Shown: positions 1-7,322, counted from the first letter of the stretch. The stretch: DNA of 11,956 nt from Clostridia bacterium (GCA_017997315.1 JAGOFF010000056.1:1-11956), one strand, 5' to 3'. Numbers and translations: made by a program. The notes: a model not told the origin generated them from the letters alone.

Positions 1-2
1 CG

Positions 3-1115
3 CTCGAGGGCTACATCCATTGGCAGCTGACCGGGCGCAAGGTGCTGGGCGTCGGCGAGGCATCCGGGGTTTTCCCGATCGATCTCGTCACCGGGGACTA
101 CGACCGGAAACGGATGACGATGTTCCAGGACCTGGTTGCGCCGTACGGCTACCCCTGGCGGCTGGAGGATATCCTGGCGCAGTCGCTGCCCGCCGGCGCG
201 GATGCCGGCTGTCTGACCGCGGAAGGCGCGCGGCTGCTGGACGAGACCGGGGAACTGCAGCCGGGGGTGCCGTTCTGTCCGCCGGAAGGGGACGCCGGAA
301 CCGGCATGGTCGCCACCAACAGCGTGTCTCCCCGGACCGGGAACGTGTCCGCGGGCACCTCGGTCTTTGCGATGATCGTGCTGGAGAAGGCGCTCTCGCG
401 GGCGTACCCCGAGATCGACCTGGTGGCGACGCCCGCAGGCCGGCTTGTGGCCATGGTCCACTCCAACAACTGCACCTCGGACTACGACGCATGGATCGGT
501 CTGTTTGCGGAAGCGCTGAAAGCGCTGGGCGTCGAGGTCGGCAAGCCGAAGCTGTACGACACGCTGCTCGGGCTGGCGCTGCAGGGGGACCCGGACGGAG
601 GAGGGCTTCTGTCCTACGGATATGTATCCGGTGAGCACATCACGCACTTCGAGGAGGGGAGGCCCCTGTTCACGCGCCTTCCGAATGCGGCGTTCACCCT
701 TGCGAACTTCATGCGGACCCAGCTGTTCGCGTCCCTGGGCGCGCTCCGGACCGGTATGGACATCCTGCTGGAAAAAGAGGGGGTCCAGGTGGACGAGATC
801 CTCGGCCACGGCGGATTCTTCAAGACCCGCGAGGTGGGCCAGCGCATCATGGCCGCGGCGGTCGGCGTTCCGGTCTCGGTCATGGAGACCGCGGGCGAGG
901 GCGGTGCCTGGGGCATCGCGGTACTGGCGGCTTACCGGGTCGAACGTGCGCCCGGCGAGTCGCTCGAGGCGTACCTGACCAACCGGGTCTTCGCCGGTCA
1001 GCGCGGGATCACGGTCGATCCCGATCCCGCGGACATCGAAGGATTCAAGACTTTCATGCACCGGTACTCCGCCGGACTGGCGATCGAGCGCGCCGCGGTC
1101 GAGAACCTCCGCTAG
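3..1115 (+). CDS. FGGY-family carbohydrate kinase, C-terminal part (5' end outside window)
   Basis: The gene enters the window already open; the first full codon is at base 3 and about 370 residues are visible. FGGY kinases are usually about 480-540 residues, so roughly the first quarter is missing. They transfer the ATP gamma-phosphate to a sugar or ketose in the cytoplasm. Visible marks are a sugar-kinase core segment (YIHWQLTGRKVLGVGEASG, about 12-68), a glycine/serine-rich phosphate-binding segment (TGNVSAGTS, about 337-363) and the C-terminal nucleotide-binding signature (GHGGFFKTREVGQRI, about 802-846, then ETAGEGGAWG, about 886-915). The frame stays open with family-like sequence to the TAG at 1113. 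The 46-bp gap to the aldo/keto reductase and the downstream fucU and fucosidase genes suggest fuculokinase-like activity on L-fuculose. Substrate cannot be read from the sequence; xylulose, ribulose or rhamnulose kinase are alternatives. The family is certain, the substrate is inference. Confidence 0.9.
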   Translation, partial: LEGYIHWQLTGRKVLGVGEASGVFPIDLVTGDYDRKRMTMFQDLVAPYGYPWRLEDILAQSLPAGADAGCLTAEGARLLDETGELQPGVPFCPPEGDAGTGMVATNSVSPRTGNVSAGTSVFAMIVLEKALSRAYPEIDLVATPAGRLVAMVHSNNCTSDYDAWIGLFAEALKALGVEVGKPKLYDTLLGLALQGDPDGGGLLSYGYVSGEHITHFEEGRPLFTRLPNAAFTLANFMRTQLFASLGALRTGMDILLEKEGVQVDEILGHGGFFKTREVGQRIMAAAVGVPVSVMETAGEGGAWGIAVLAAYRVERAPGESLEAYLTNRVFAGQRGITVDPDPADIEGFKTFMHRYSAGLAIERAAVENLR

Positions 1116-1161
1116 ACATCGGATGAACGGCGGGAGAGACTTCCCGCGGCAGGGAGGCACC

Positions 1162-2196
1162 ATGTCTGCATCAAAGACCATTCCGGATCCGGACCGCATC
1201 GATCCCGCCCGGATCCCGCAACGGACGCTGCATACCGGCGCCCGGATGCCGGCGATCGGGCTCGGCACGTTCGGTTCCGACCATGTGCCGGCGGAGGCGG
1301 TCGGCGAGGCGGTACGGGAAGCGGTCGCGCTTGGATACCGTCACATCGACTGCGCCTCCGTGTACGGGAACGAGGTGCAGATCGGGGACGCGCTCCGGCG
1401 GGTCTGTCGGAACGGAGTCGCGCGGGAGGAGCTTTTCATCACCTCCAAATTGTGGAACGACATGCACGGGCCTGGAGATGTGCTGCTGTCCTGTGCCCGC
1501 TCGCTCCGGGATCTGGGGCTCGAGTACCTGGACCTGTTCCTGGTGCACTGGCCATACCCCAACCATCATGCGCCCGGGGTGGACGTCGGATCCCGGGATC
1601 CGCACGCGGTGCCGTACATCCATGAACAGTACATGGAGACCTGGCGGCAGATGGAACGGCTGGTCGACGCCGGGCTGGTGCGTCACATCGGGACGTCCAA
1701 CATGACCGTCGCAAAACTCCGGCGGGTGCTCCGGGACGCGCGGATCCCGCCGGCCGCGAACGAGATGGAACTGCACCCTCACTTCCAGCAGCCCGCGCTG
1801 TTCGATTTCTGCATTCAAAACCGGATCGTGCCGGTCGGGTATTCCCCGCTCGGTTCCCCGGGCAGGCCCGAGCGGGACCGGACCCCGGAGGATACCGTCG
1901 ACCTGGAGGATCCGGTCCTCGTCGGGATCGCCCGCTCCCGCGGCGTCCATCCCGCCGCGGTCTGCATCCGGTGGGCGGTCCAGCGCGGCCAGGTCCCGAT
2001 CCCGTTCTCGACCCGGAGGACGAATCTGCTCTCCAACCTGGCAAGCGCCGCCGGAGAGCCCCTGACCGACGCGGAAATGGCGGCGATCGGGGGGATCGAC
2101 CGGGACTGCCGGCTGATCAAGGGGCAGGTCTTCCTGTGGGAAGGCGCCCGGGACTGGCCCGATCTGTGGGATGAAAGCGGGAGTACCGACCGCTGA
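1162..2196 (+). CDS. Aldo/keto reductase
   Basis: This is a 344-residue NAD(P)H-dependent oxidoreductase of the AKR (TIM-barrel) superfamily. The classic catalytic tetrad is intact: Asp63 and Tyr68 in HIDCASVYGNE, Lys96 in ITSKLWND and His129 in LFLVHWP. The segments HIGTSNMTV, NEMELHPHFQQ and PVGYSPLGSPG and the cofactor-region stretch PIPFSTRRTNL also fit. The ATG at 1162 is preferred to the in-frame ATG at 1123 because AGGGAGG (1151-1157) lies just upstream of 1162 and residues 1-13 of the longer form are not family-like. There is no signal peptide. It lies between a sugar kinase and fucU, so its substrate is probably a sugar or a sugar-derived aldehyde such as L-lactaldehyde, or it may act as an aldose dehydrogenase. 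That role is inferred from context alone. The extended C-terminal tail (about 290-344) is longer than in minimal family members. Confidence 0.92.
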   Translation: MSASKTIPDPDRIDPARIPQRTLHTGARMPAIGLGTFGSDHVPAEAVGEAVREAVALGYRHIDCASVYGNEVQIGDALRRVCRNGVAREELFITSKLWNDMHGPGDVLLSCARSLRDLGLEYLDLFLVHWPYPNHHAPGVDVGSRDPHAVPYIHEQYMETWRQMERLVDAGLVRHIGTSNMTVAKLRRVLRDARIPPAANEMELHPHFQQPALFDFCIQNRIVPVGYSPLGSPGRPERDRTPEDTVDLEDPVLVGIARSRGVHPAAVCIRWAVQRGQVPIPFSTRRTNLLSNLASAAGEPLTDAEMAAIGGIDRDCRLIKGQVFLWEGARDWPDLWDESGSTDR

Positions 2197-2209
2197 AGGA
2201 GTATATGCG

Positions 2210-2644
2210 ATGCTGAAGGGAATACCATCGATCCTGCCGCCTGAACTATTGAAAATCCTCATGGAGATGGGGCACGGCGACGAGCTCGTGCTGGCGGACG
2301 GGAACTTCCCGTCGGCCGCACTTGCGAACCGGCTTGTCCGGTGCGACGGACACGGAGTGCCGGAACTGCTGGACGCGATCCTGCGGTTTTTCCCGCTGGA
2401 CACCTATGTGGACTCCCCGGTCGCGCTGATGGCGGTCGTTCCGGGAGACGACGTGAAACCGTCGGTCTGGGATACGTATCGGGAGATCGTCCGTCTTTGT
2501 GAACCCGGCCGGGACCGGATCGCGTTCATCGAGCGCTTCGAATTCTACGAGCGGGCGAAGAAGGCGTATGCGGTCATCGCCACCGGCGAGAAGGCGCTGT
2601 ATGCGAACATCATCCTGAAAAAGGGCGTCGTGACCGGCGAGTAG
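2210..2644 (+). CDS. fucU: L-fucose mutarotase, RbsD/FucU family
   Basis: The protein has 144 residues, matching the roughly 140-residue FucU family. FucU catalyses alpha/beta anomer exchange of L-fucose (family members also act on other sugars), so that the correct anomer reaches the isomerase. Hallmarks are MGHGDELVLADGNFP (about 20-34, with conserved His22 and Asp30), a central CDGHGVPELLDAIL, and the C-terminal block ERFEFYERAKKAYAVIATGE (108-127) followed by ALYANIILKKGV with Tyr131 and Asn133. The ATG at 2210 is chosen because AAGGAG at 2196-2201 is 8 nt upstream and the protein then begins MLKGIPSILPPELL as in the family. An in-frame ATG at 2171 lies inside the preceding gene and adds 13 unlike residues. 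The gap to the aldo/keto reductase is 13 bp, so co-transcription is very likely. This gene, with the fucosidase, is the best pointer that the operon handles fucose rather than ribose. Confidence 0.92.
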   Translation: MLKGIPSILPPELLKILMEMGHGDELVLADGNFPSAALANRLVRCDGHGVPELLDAILRFFPLDTYVDSPVALMAVVPGDDVKPSVWDTYREIVRLCEPGRDRIAFIERFEFYERAKKAYAVIATGEKALYANIILKKGVVTGE

Positions 2645-2693
2645 AATTCCGGTCCGGGCCGCGCCGTAATCCAGGATATCGGAGGAAACCGTC

Positions 2694-3755
2694 ATGAGTA
2701 CGATGATGAAAGCCGCCTATCTGCCCGGGAACAGCACCGTCGAGCTGCGGGAGGTCGAGATTCCGGAACCGGGGCACGGCCAGGTCCTGATCCGGACCAA
2801 GGCGTCCACGATCTGCGGCAGCGACATCCGGGCCATCTACCGGGAGCACGTGGGCAAGGGGCCGGAAGGCTACCAGGACAAGATCGCAGGGCACGAACCG
2901 GCCGGGCAGATCGTCCGCTGCGGTCCGGGCATGCGGCGTTTCAAGGAGGGCGACCGCGTGATCCTGTACCATATCTCGGGGTGCGGACTCTGTCCGGACT
3001 GCCGCCGGGGGTACATGATCAGCTGCACCAGCCCGCTCCGCGCGGCTTACGGCTGGCAGCGGGACGGCGGCATGGCGCCGTACATCCTCGCGGACGAAAA
3101 GGACTGCGTGCCGCTGCCGGACGCGCTGAGCTACACCGACGGAGCGCAGGTCGCGTGCGGATTCGGGACCGTGTACGAAGGGCTGGAGAAGATCGGGGTG
3201 TCGGGTACCGACGCGGTCCTCGTGACCGGACTCGGCCCGGTCGGGCTCGCGGCTCTGATGCTGGCCCGGGCGATGGGCGCGCGGCAGACCATCGGGGTGG
3301 ATGTCACCCCGGAGCGCTGCCGGATCGCACTGGAAAAGAAACTCGCCGACCAGGTTTTCGTCTCCGGACCGGACACGCTCGAACGGATCCTGGATGCCAC
3401 CGGCGGACATGGAGTCGAACGCGCGGCCGACTGCTCCGGACACGCCGACGCACGCCGACTGGCGATCCGCGCTGCGCGGAAGTGGGGCCGGTTCGTCTGC
3501 ATCGGGGAGGGGGGCACGATGGACATCCTGCCCAGCCCCGACATCATCCACGACCAGAAAACGATTTTTGGGTCCTGGGTCACCAGCATCTGGAAGATGG
3601 AGGAACTCACGGAGAAGCTGGTCCGGTGGGGGATCCACCCCGAGGACCTGGTCACGCACCGGTTCCCGCTCGAGCGGGTGTCGGACGCCTACGCATTGAT
3701 GGCGGAAGGCAAGTGTGGAAAAGTCGCGGTGGTGTTCGACGAGGAGATCCGATAA
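2694..3755 (+). CDS. Zinc-dependent medium-chain dehydrogenase (alcohol/polyol dehydrogenase family)
   Basis: This 353-residue cytoplasmic MDR-superfamily enzyme has an N-terminal GroES-like catalytic domain and a C-terminal Rossmann domain. Catalytic zinc ligands look like Cys41 (ICGSD), His67 with Glu68 (AGHEPAG) and Cys155 (ACGFGT). The structural zinc lobe has Cys97, Cys100, Cys103 and Cys111 in CGLCPDCRRGYMISC. The nucleotide fold shows GLGPVG (179-184) and an Asp at the end of the second strand (GVDVTPERC), which suggests NAD preference. The start is supported by GGAGGAAA at 2681 just upstream of the ATG. The family covers threonine, sorbitol, butanediol and sugar-phosphate dehydrogenases, and nothing visible fixes the substrate. 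Between fucU and the fucosidase it may oxidise L-fucose or another sugar or polyol, or reduce lactaldehyde to 1,2-propanediol in place of the iron-dependent FucO. Both roles are inference. Confidence 0.9.
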   Translation: MSTMMKAAYLPGNSTVELREVEIPEPGHGQVLIRTKASTICGSDIRAIYREHVGKGPEGYQDKIAGHEPAGQIVRCGPGMRRFKEGDRVILYHISGCGLCPDCRRGYMISCTSPLRAAYGWQRDGGMAPYILADEKDCVPLPDALSYTDGAQVACGFGTVYEGLEKIGVSGTDAVLVTGLGPVGLAALMLARAMGARQTIGVDVTPERCRIALEKKLADQVFVSGPDTLERILDATGGHGVERAADCSGHADARRLAIRAARKWGRFVCIGEGGTMDILPSPDIIHDQKTIFGSWVTSIWKMEELTEKLVRWGIHPEDLVTHRFPLERVSDAYALMAEGKCGKVAVVFDEEIR

Positions 3756-3792
3756 CCGGCATATCCGGAAATTCATAGGGAGGATCCAAACG

Positions 3793-5262
3793 ATGGACAG
3801 GATCGATCGACCGCAGATTTTGACAGGACCGTTCGAACCGACATTGGACAGCCTGAAGACCTATGCCGCTCCCGACTGGTTCCGGGATGCCAAGTTCGGG
3901 ATCTGGAGCCACTGGGGGCCGCAGTCCGTACCGATGTACGGGGACTGGTACGCCCGGAACATGTACATCGAGGGCAGCCCGCAGTACCTGTACCACTGGC
4001 GGCGGTACGGCCACCCCTCCCGGTTCGGATTCAAGGACGTCGCCGCGCTGTGGCAGGCCGAGCGCTTCGATCCGGCCGGACTGATGGACCTGTACGTGGA
4101 GTCCGGCGCCCGGTACTTCGTCGGCCAGGCGGTGCATCACGACAACTTCGACAACTACGACTCCCCCCATCATCCGTGGAACTCCGTCCGCGTCGGTCCG
4201 CACAAGGATATCTGCGCGCTCTGGCAGGCGGAGGCGAAGCGCCACGGGCTGCCTTTCGGACTGTCGGAGCACCTCGGCGCCTCCTATACCTGGTTCTCCG
4301 CCTCGCATGGCGCGGACAAATCCGGTCCCTATGCGGGCGTCCCTTACGACGGCGCGGATCCGGCCAACCGGAGCCTGTACCGTGACAACGACAGCGAGTG
4401 GGTCAGCACCCCGGACGGGTGGAACTGGTACACGCGGAATCCCCGCTACCAGGCGGATTGGTTTTCACGGATCCGGGATGTCGTCGACCGGTTTCAGCCC
4501 GATCTGCTCTACTCCGACGGTGAAGTTCCGTTCGGAGAGACCGGATACGCGCTGGTGGCCCATCTGTACAACACCAGCGCGCTGGCGAACGGCGGCGTCA
4601 ACCGTGCGGTCTACACGTTCAAGCAGCACGACGCGCGCAACAAGGCCGAAGGGGTCACCCGTATCGGGGTGCTGGACATCGAGCGCGGACTGTCCCCCGA
4701 TCCGCTTCCGGAACCCTGGCAGGACGACACCAGCCTGGGCGACTGGTTCTACAATGTGCGCGACGTCTACAAGACAGCGGAAGAAGTCGCGGACACCCTC
4801 GTGGATATCGTCTCCAAGAACGGGAACCTGCTCATGAACGTGACCCAGCGCCCCGACGGCACGATCGACGACGAGGCGCGGTACACACTGAAACGTCTGG
4901 GGAAATGGCTCCGGGAGAACGGGGACGGAATCTACGGCTCGCGACCCAACGCATTCCATCGGGAAGGAAAAACCGAACTCGCGGGCGGCCCGTTCCAGGA
5001 AGGGAAGGCTACTTGGCTGCCGACCGATTTCCGGTTCACCCGGAAGCCCGGCGCGGTGCATGCCTACATGATGCGTCCGGGAAGCGGGGAGAAAGCGGTC
5101 ATCCACCATCTGGGACGGCTGGACGGCGAGATCGCCGGGTCGGTATCCGTCTCCGGACGCCCGACGGACTTCGAGCAAAGGGACGGGGCGCTGGTCGTCC
5201 GTCTCCCGGACGGCATCGACCGGTCGATGCCGGTCTGCATCCGCATCGGCATCGACGGATAG
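3793..5262 (+). CDS. Alpha-L-fucosidase, glycoside hydrolase family 29, cytoplasmic
   Basis: The enzyme hydrolyses terminal alpha-L-fucosyl residues from glycans with retention of configuration. Its 489 residues fit a GH29 catalytic domain plus a short C-terminal beta domain. Marks are WFRDAKFGIWSHWGPQSVP (29-47), the substrate-pocket stretch VHHDNFDNYDS (114-124), PDLLYSDGEVPF (236-247) where Asp242 is the likely nucleophile, and the end of the barrel, VSKNGNLLMNVTQRPDG (from genomic base 4810). The ATG at 3793 follows AGGGAGGA (3777-3784) by 8 nt; in-frame starts further up lie inside the dehydrogenase gene. No N-terminal hydrophobic segment is present, so the enzyme should act inside the cell on imported fucosylated oligosaccharides or fucosides. 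It is the last gene of the operon, 37 bp after the dehydrogenase and followed by a strong terminator. The acid/base residue was not assigned by eye. Confidence 0.95.
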   Translation: MDRIDRPQILTGPFEPTLDSLKTYAAPDWFRDAKFGIWSHWGPQSVPMYGDWYARNMYIEGSPQYLYHWRRYGHPSRFGFKDVAALWQAERFDPAGLMDLYVESGARYFVGQAVHHDNFDNYDSPHHPWNSVRVGPHKDICALWQAEAKRHGLPFGLSEHLGASYTWFSASHGADKSGPYAGVPYDGADPANRSLYRDNDSEWVSTPDGWNWYTRNPRYQADWFSRIRDVVDRFQPDLLYSDGEVPFGETGYALVAHLYNTSALANGGVNRAVYTFKQHDARNKAEGVTRIGVLDIERGLSPDPLPEPWQDDTSLGDWFYNVRDVYKTAEEVADTLVDIVSKNGNLLMNVTQRPDGTIDDEARYTLKRLGKWLRENGDGIYGSRPNAFHREGKTELAGGPFQEGKATWLPTDFRFTRKPGAVHAYMMRPGSGEKAVIHHLGRLDGEIAGSVSVSGRPTDFEQRDGALVVRLPDGIDRSMPVCIRIGIDG

Positions 5263-5327
5263 GCCGTTCGACGCCGGTTCCGGACGCTCCAGGTTGAAAC
5301 CGTATTTTTAAACATGGATGAGAATAC

Positions 5328-5360
5328 AAGGCGCTCCGGAAGTTGGGGCGCCTTTTCTTT
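5328..5360 (+). terminator. Rho-independent terminator of the fucose operon
   Basis: A 10-bp stem pairs 5328-5337 (AAGGCGCTCC) with 5345-5354 (GGGGCGCCTT) and contains one T-G wobble. The loop is 7 nt (GGAAGTT) and the T-rich tail is TTTTCTTT at 5353-5360. It lies 65 bp after the fucosidase stop codon and upstream of the next promoter, so it separates the two transcription units. Confidence 0.92.
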
Positions 5361-5390
5361 GAAATCACGCAAAAATCAGCATTTTGCGGA

Positions 5391-5420
5391 TTGCCTTGTG
5401 TCGTCCCGGTCGTGTATATT
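5391..5420 (+). promoter_or_regulatory. Candidate sigma-70-type promoter for the permease operon
   Basis: TTGCCT (5391-5396) and TATATT (5415-5420) are separated by 18 bp, in an AT-richer stretch directly after the terminator. The predicted start near 5427 leaves a leader of only about 25 nt before the permease start. That is too short for a purine riboswitch, and none was seen. Confidence 0.55.
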
Positions 5421-5452
5421 GGTTGCATTCTATTCAGGAAGGGTGATTGAAC

Positions 5453-6601
5453 GTGCCATCTTTCATCGACTCCATCGGTCCGTTTGTCCTGGCGGTCATT
5501 GCAGTCATCATCAACGGCGTTCCCCAACTCCTGTATGCCGAGGCCCGCGGTTTCGCGCTGAAACCGGCCGGATTCGCCTATCTCGTGGGTGCGTTCGGAA
5601 ATCTGTTCACCGGGTCTGTGACCCCGATCTCGGCGCAGGCCGAGACCATCACCGTAGCCAGCATCAAAAAGAACCTGCGGAACAATGTAAGTTCCATCCT
5701 GCTGGCCGCCGTCCTGATGATAGGACTCGGACTTTTCGGTGGAATCACCAAGATTTCGGAATTTGCCGGCGCCACCATAATCGCCGGCATGATGAGCGGC
5801 GTCGGACTGATCCTTGCCGGCGTGTCCTGGGACATGTTCGGACAGGAAAAACGAACCTCGATCATCTCGATCGTCTCCGCCATCGCGGCGTACGCGATCT
5901 TCCAGAACAGCTCCAACAAAGTGGTCTGGACCATCTTCATCTCGGTCGTGGTTTCGACCGCGGACTTCCTCTTCCTGCAGAAAAGGCGCGTCGACCTCTC
6001 CAAGATCATGGAGGAAGGCCGCGAACAGCTCCAGATGAGCACCGAATGGCGCTTCTGGAAAAAGGCGTACTGGAGCGACTTCAAGCTGATCAAGCCGGTT
6101 GTGAACCTGACCGTCGTCCTGGGCGCGCTCAGCCTGGTGATGCTCAACATCGGCGCCAACATCTCGTTCGGCGGCATCACCGCGAGCATCGCCGGAACGA
6201 CCCAGAACTTCGACCATCTGTCCGTCATCAACTCCTTGGCCGACTTCCCGAGCGCACTCTTCGGCGGCCCCCCGATCGAGGCGATCATCTCGGGCACCGC
6301 GGGCGCTCCCTGGCCGGTGTGGTGCGGCATCGCCTTCATGTTCGTGACCGGCATCCTGGTGCTGGTCGGGCTGATCGGCCGGCTGGGCCGTTATCTGCCC
6401 GCGCAGAGCATCGCCGGCTTCCTGCTGGTCATCGGAATCGCACTGACCTTTGTCCCGAACCTGTCCGCCGTGTCCCAGTCGGACGGCTCGGTCAGCGGAT
6501 ATGTCGCCCTCGGCGTGACGGCCTGGTCCAAGAACCCGTTCCTCGGGATGGTTGTTGGCGTCGCGGTGCGGTATCTCGGATCGTATGTCGGTCTGGCATA
6601 A
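5453..6601 (+). CDS. NCS2-like nucleobase (xanthine/uracil/purine) permease
   Basis: This is a polytopic inner-membrane protein of about 382 residues with many hydrophobic segments, for example about 8-27, 80-98, 104-124, 137-150, 157-175, 213-235, 289-310 and 316-335. NCS2 family features are the loop TPISAQAETITVASIKKN (57-74) with an acidic residue in a membrane segment, GGPPIEAIIS (271-280) near the substrate site, and LPAQSIAGFLLVIGIAL (315-331). It probably imports a purine or pyrimidine base by proton symport. It is shorter than typical NCS2 members (about 430-460 residues). The start is non-ATG: GTG at 5453 or TTG at 5447, both served by AGGAAGGG at 5436-5443, and GTG is chosen on spacing. 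The TAA overlaps the ribosome binding site of the phosphoribosyltransferase gene, so the two are translated from one mRNA. The substrate is not determinable here. Confidence 0.75.
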   Translation: MPSFIDSIGPFVLAVIAVIINGVPQLLYAEARGFALKPAGFAYLVGAFGNLFTGSVTPISAQAETITVASIKKNLRNNVSSILLAAVLMIGLGLFGGITKISEFAGATIIAGMMSGVGLILAGVSWDMFGQEKRTSIISIVSAIAAYAIFQNSSNKVVWTIFISVVVSTADFLFLQKRRVDLSKIMEEGREQLQMSTEWRFWKKAYWSDFKLIKPVVNLTVVLGALSLVMLNIGANISFGGITASIAGTTQNFDHLSVINSLADFPSALFGGPPIEAIISGTAGAPWPVWCGIAFMFVTGILVLVGLIGRLGRYLPAQSIAGFLLVIGIALTFVPNLSAVSQSDGSVSGYVALGVTAWSKNPFLGMVVGVAVRYLGSYVGLA

Positions 6602-6614
6602 GGAGGTTCCCCCG

Positions 6615-7187
6615 ATGGAAACCGGTTTTCCCCCTGTCTGGAAAGTTCGGCTCGGCCCCGACTGCGAGATCGACCTGCCGCTGATGGACATCGGCGGAGG
6701 GTTCTGCATCTACTCGTTCGACATGACCGGCGAGGCCGACTGGAACCGTGCCGCCGCCAGGCAGCTCACGGAAAAACTGGCTGCCTTCGATTTTGATTCG
6801 TTCGTCACCGTGCAGACCAAGTCGTCCGGGCTGACACAAGCCATATCCGGTGCGCACGCGAGCTATCTGGAACTGCGCAAGAGCCGCAAGAGCTTCATGA
6901 AGGAACCCAAGCACGTCGTCGCCAAGTCCATCACGACGGAAGATCCGCAGCAGCTGTGGATCGGCAAGGAGAAATACGAGAAGTTCCAGGGAAAGCGGCT
7001 GTGCTTCATCGACGATGTGGTATCGACCGGCGGCACCATCGACGCGGTGATCGCCATGGCAGGCAAAGTCGGCTTCGAACTGGCCGTCATCGCGTGCGTT
7101 CTGACGGAAGGGGAGAAGCGGACGGAGTACAAGGGCATCCCGCTCGTTTCCCTCGACCACATCCCTCTGCCCGGCAAGATCCGCTAG
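6615..7187 (+). CDS. Type I phosphoribosyltransferase (purine salvage, adenine/xanthine PRT-like)
   Basis: The protein has 190 residues, the usual length for adenine or xanthine phosphoribosyltransferases. These enzymes join a free base to PRPP to give a nucleoside monophosphate and pyrophosphate in the cytoplasm. The PRPP-binding signature is clear: LCFIDDVVSTGGT (129-141), with Asp133-Asp134 and the TGGT phosphate loop. The stretch TVQTKSSGLTQAISGAH (65-81) fits the pyrophosphate-loop region before the flexible hood. The ATG at 6615 follows a perfect AAGGAGG (6600-6606) by 8 nt. An in-frame ATG at 6552 lies inside the permease gene and is rejected. Coupling to a nucleobase permease supports salvage of an imported base. 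The substrate (adenine, xanthine, guanine or hypoxanthine) cannot be told from the visible motifs; a regulatory PurR-like role is unlikely because there is no N-terminal DNA-binding domain. Confidence 0.85.
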   Translation: METGFPPVWKVRLGPDCEIDLPLMDIGGGFCIYSFDMTGEADWNRAAARQLTEKLAAFDFDSFVTVQTKSSGLTQAISGAHASYLELRKSRKSFMKEPKHVVAKSITTEDPQQLWIGKEKYEKFQGKRLCFIDDVVSTGGTIDAVIAMAGKVGFELAVIACVLTEGEKRTEYKGIPLVSLDHIPLPGKIR

Positions 7188-7214
7188 AAGCGGAATCCCT
7201 GTGAAACGGCAAGG

Positions 7215-7241
7215 CGGCTCTCCCGAAGGGAGGGCCGTTTT
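7215..7241 (+). terminator. Rho-independent terminator after the phosphoribosyltransferase gene
   Basis: A 10-bp stem pairs 7215-7224 (CGGCTCTCCC) with 7228-7237 (GGGAGGGCCG), with one T-G wobble. The loop is the stable triplet GAA and a short tail TTTTCCTGTT follows. It begins 28 bp after the stop codon and ends the permease operon. Confidence 0.88.
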
Positions 7242-7247
7242 CCTGTT

Positions 7248-7271
7248 CCTGACTGCCTTATGGCAGTCAGG
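7248..7271. repeat. Perfect 10-bp inverted repeat, candidate operator
   Basis: CCTGACTGCC (7248-7257) and GGCAGTCAGG (7262-7271) are exact reverse complements around a TTAT spacer. Neither strand has a T-run after it, so it is not a good intrinsic terminator. It lies just upstream of, and overlaps, the -35 region of the candidate promoter for the ABC exporter, as expected for a repressor site. Confidence 0.6.
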
Positions 7272-7289
7272 GGGACGAAAGGGTATCAT
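7260..7289 (+). promoter_or_regulatory. Candidate promoter for the leader and ABC exporter
   Basis: ATGGCA (7260-7265) and TATCAT (7284-7289) are spaced by 18 bp. The -35 element lies in the right arm of the inverted repeat at 7248-7271. A start near 7296 would give a leader of about 160 nt before the ABC gene. The match to consensus is only moderate. Support comes mainly from position: the previous operon is terminated at 7241 and some promoter is needed here. Confidence 0.35.
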
Positions 7290-7322
7290 GGGAAGCAGCA
7301 ATCCGGTTCGGAGGTGGCGCAC

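Noticed and set aside
3715..3792. N-terminal extension of the fucosidase into the dehydrogenase gene
   Set aside because: The residues are unlike GH29 and the ATG at 3793 has a well-spaced AGGGAGGA, so the extension is not used.
5274..5310. Possible first terminator (CGGTT paired with AACCG, then TATTTTT) before the main one
   Set aside because: The stem is only 5 bp with an 18-nt loop. The hairpin at 5328-5354 is far stronger and sufficient.
5361..5446. Purine riboswitch before the permease operon
   Set aside because: Only about 25 nt lie between the likely transcription start and the coding start, and no three-way-junction arms were seen.
5314..6684. Plus-strand open frame of 456 codons starting in the terminator region
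   Set aside because: It begins upstream of the terminator hairpin and runs out of frame through the permease gene, with Arg/His-rich composition. It is a shadow.
5099..6709. Long minus-strand open frame of 536 codons antisense to the permease and the fucosidase end
   Set aside because: It spans the terminator and the promoter region, has low-complexity charged composition (Asp, Gly, Arg, Gln) and no family features. It is a mirror of GC-rich coding on the plus strand.
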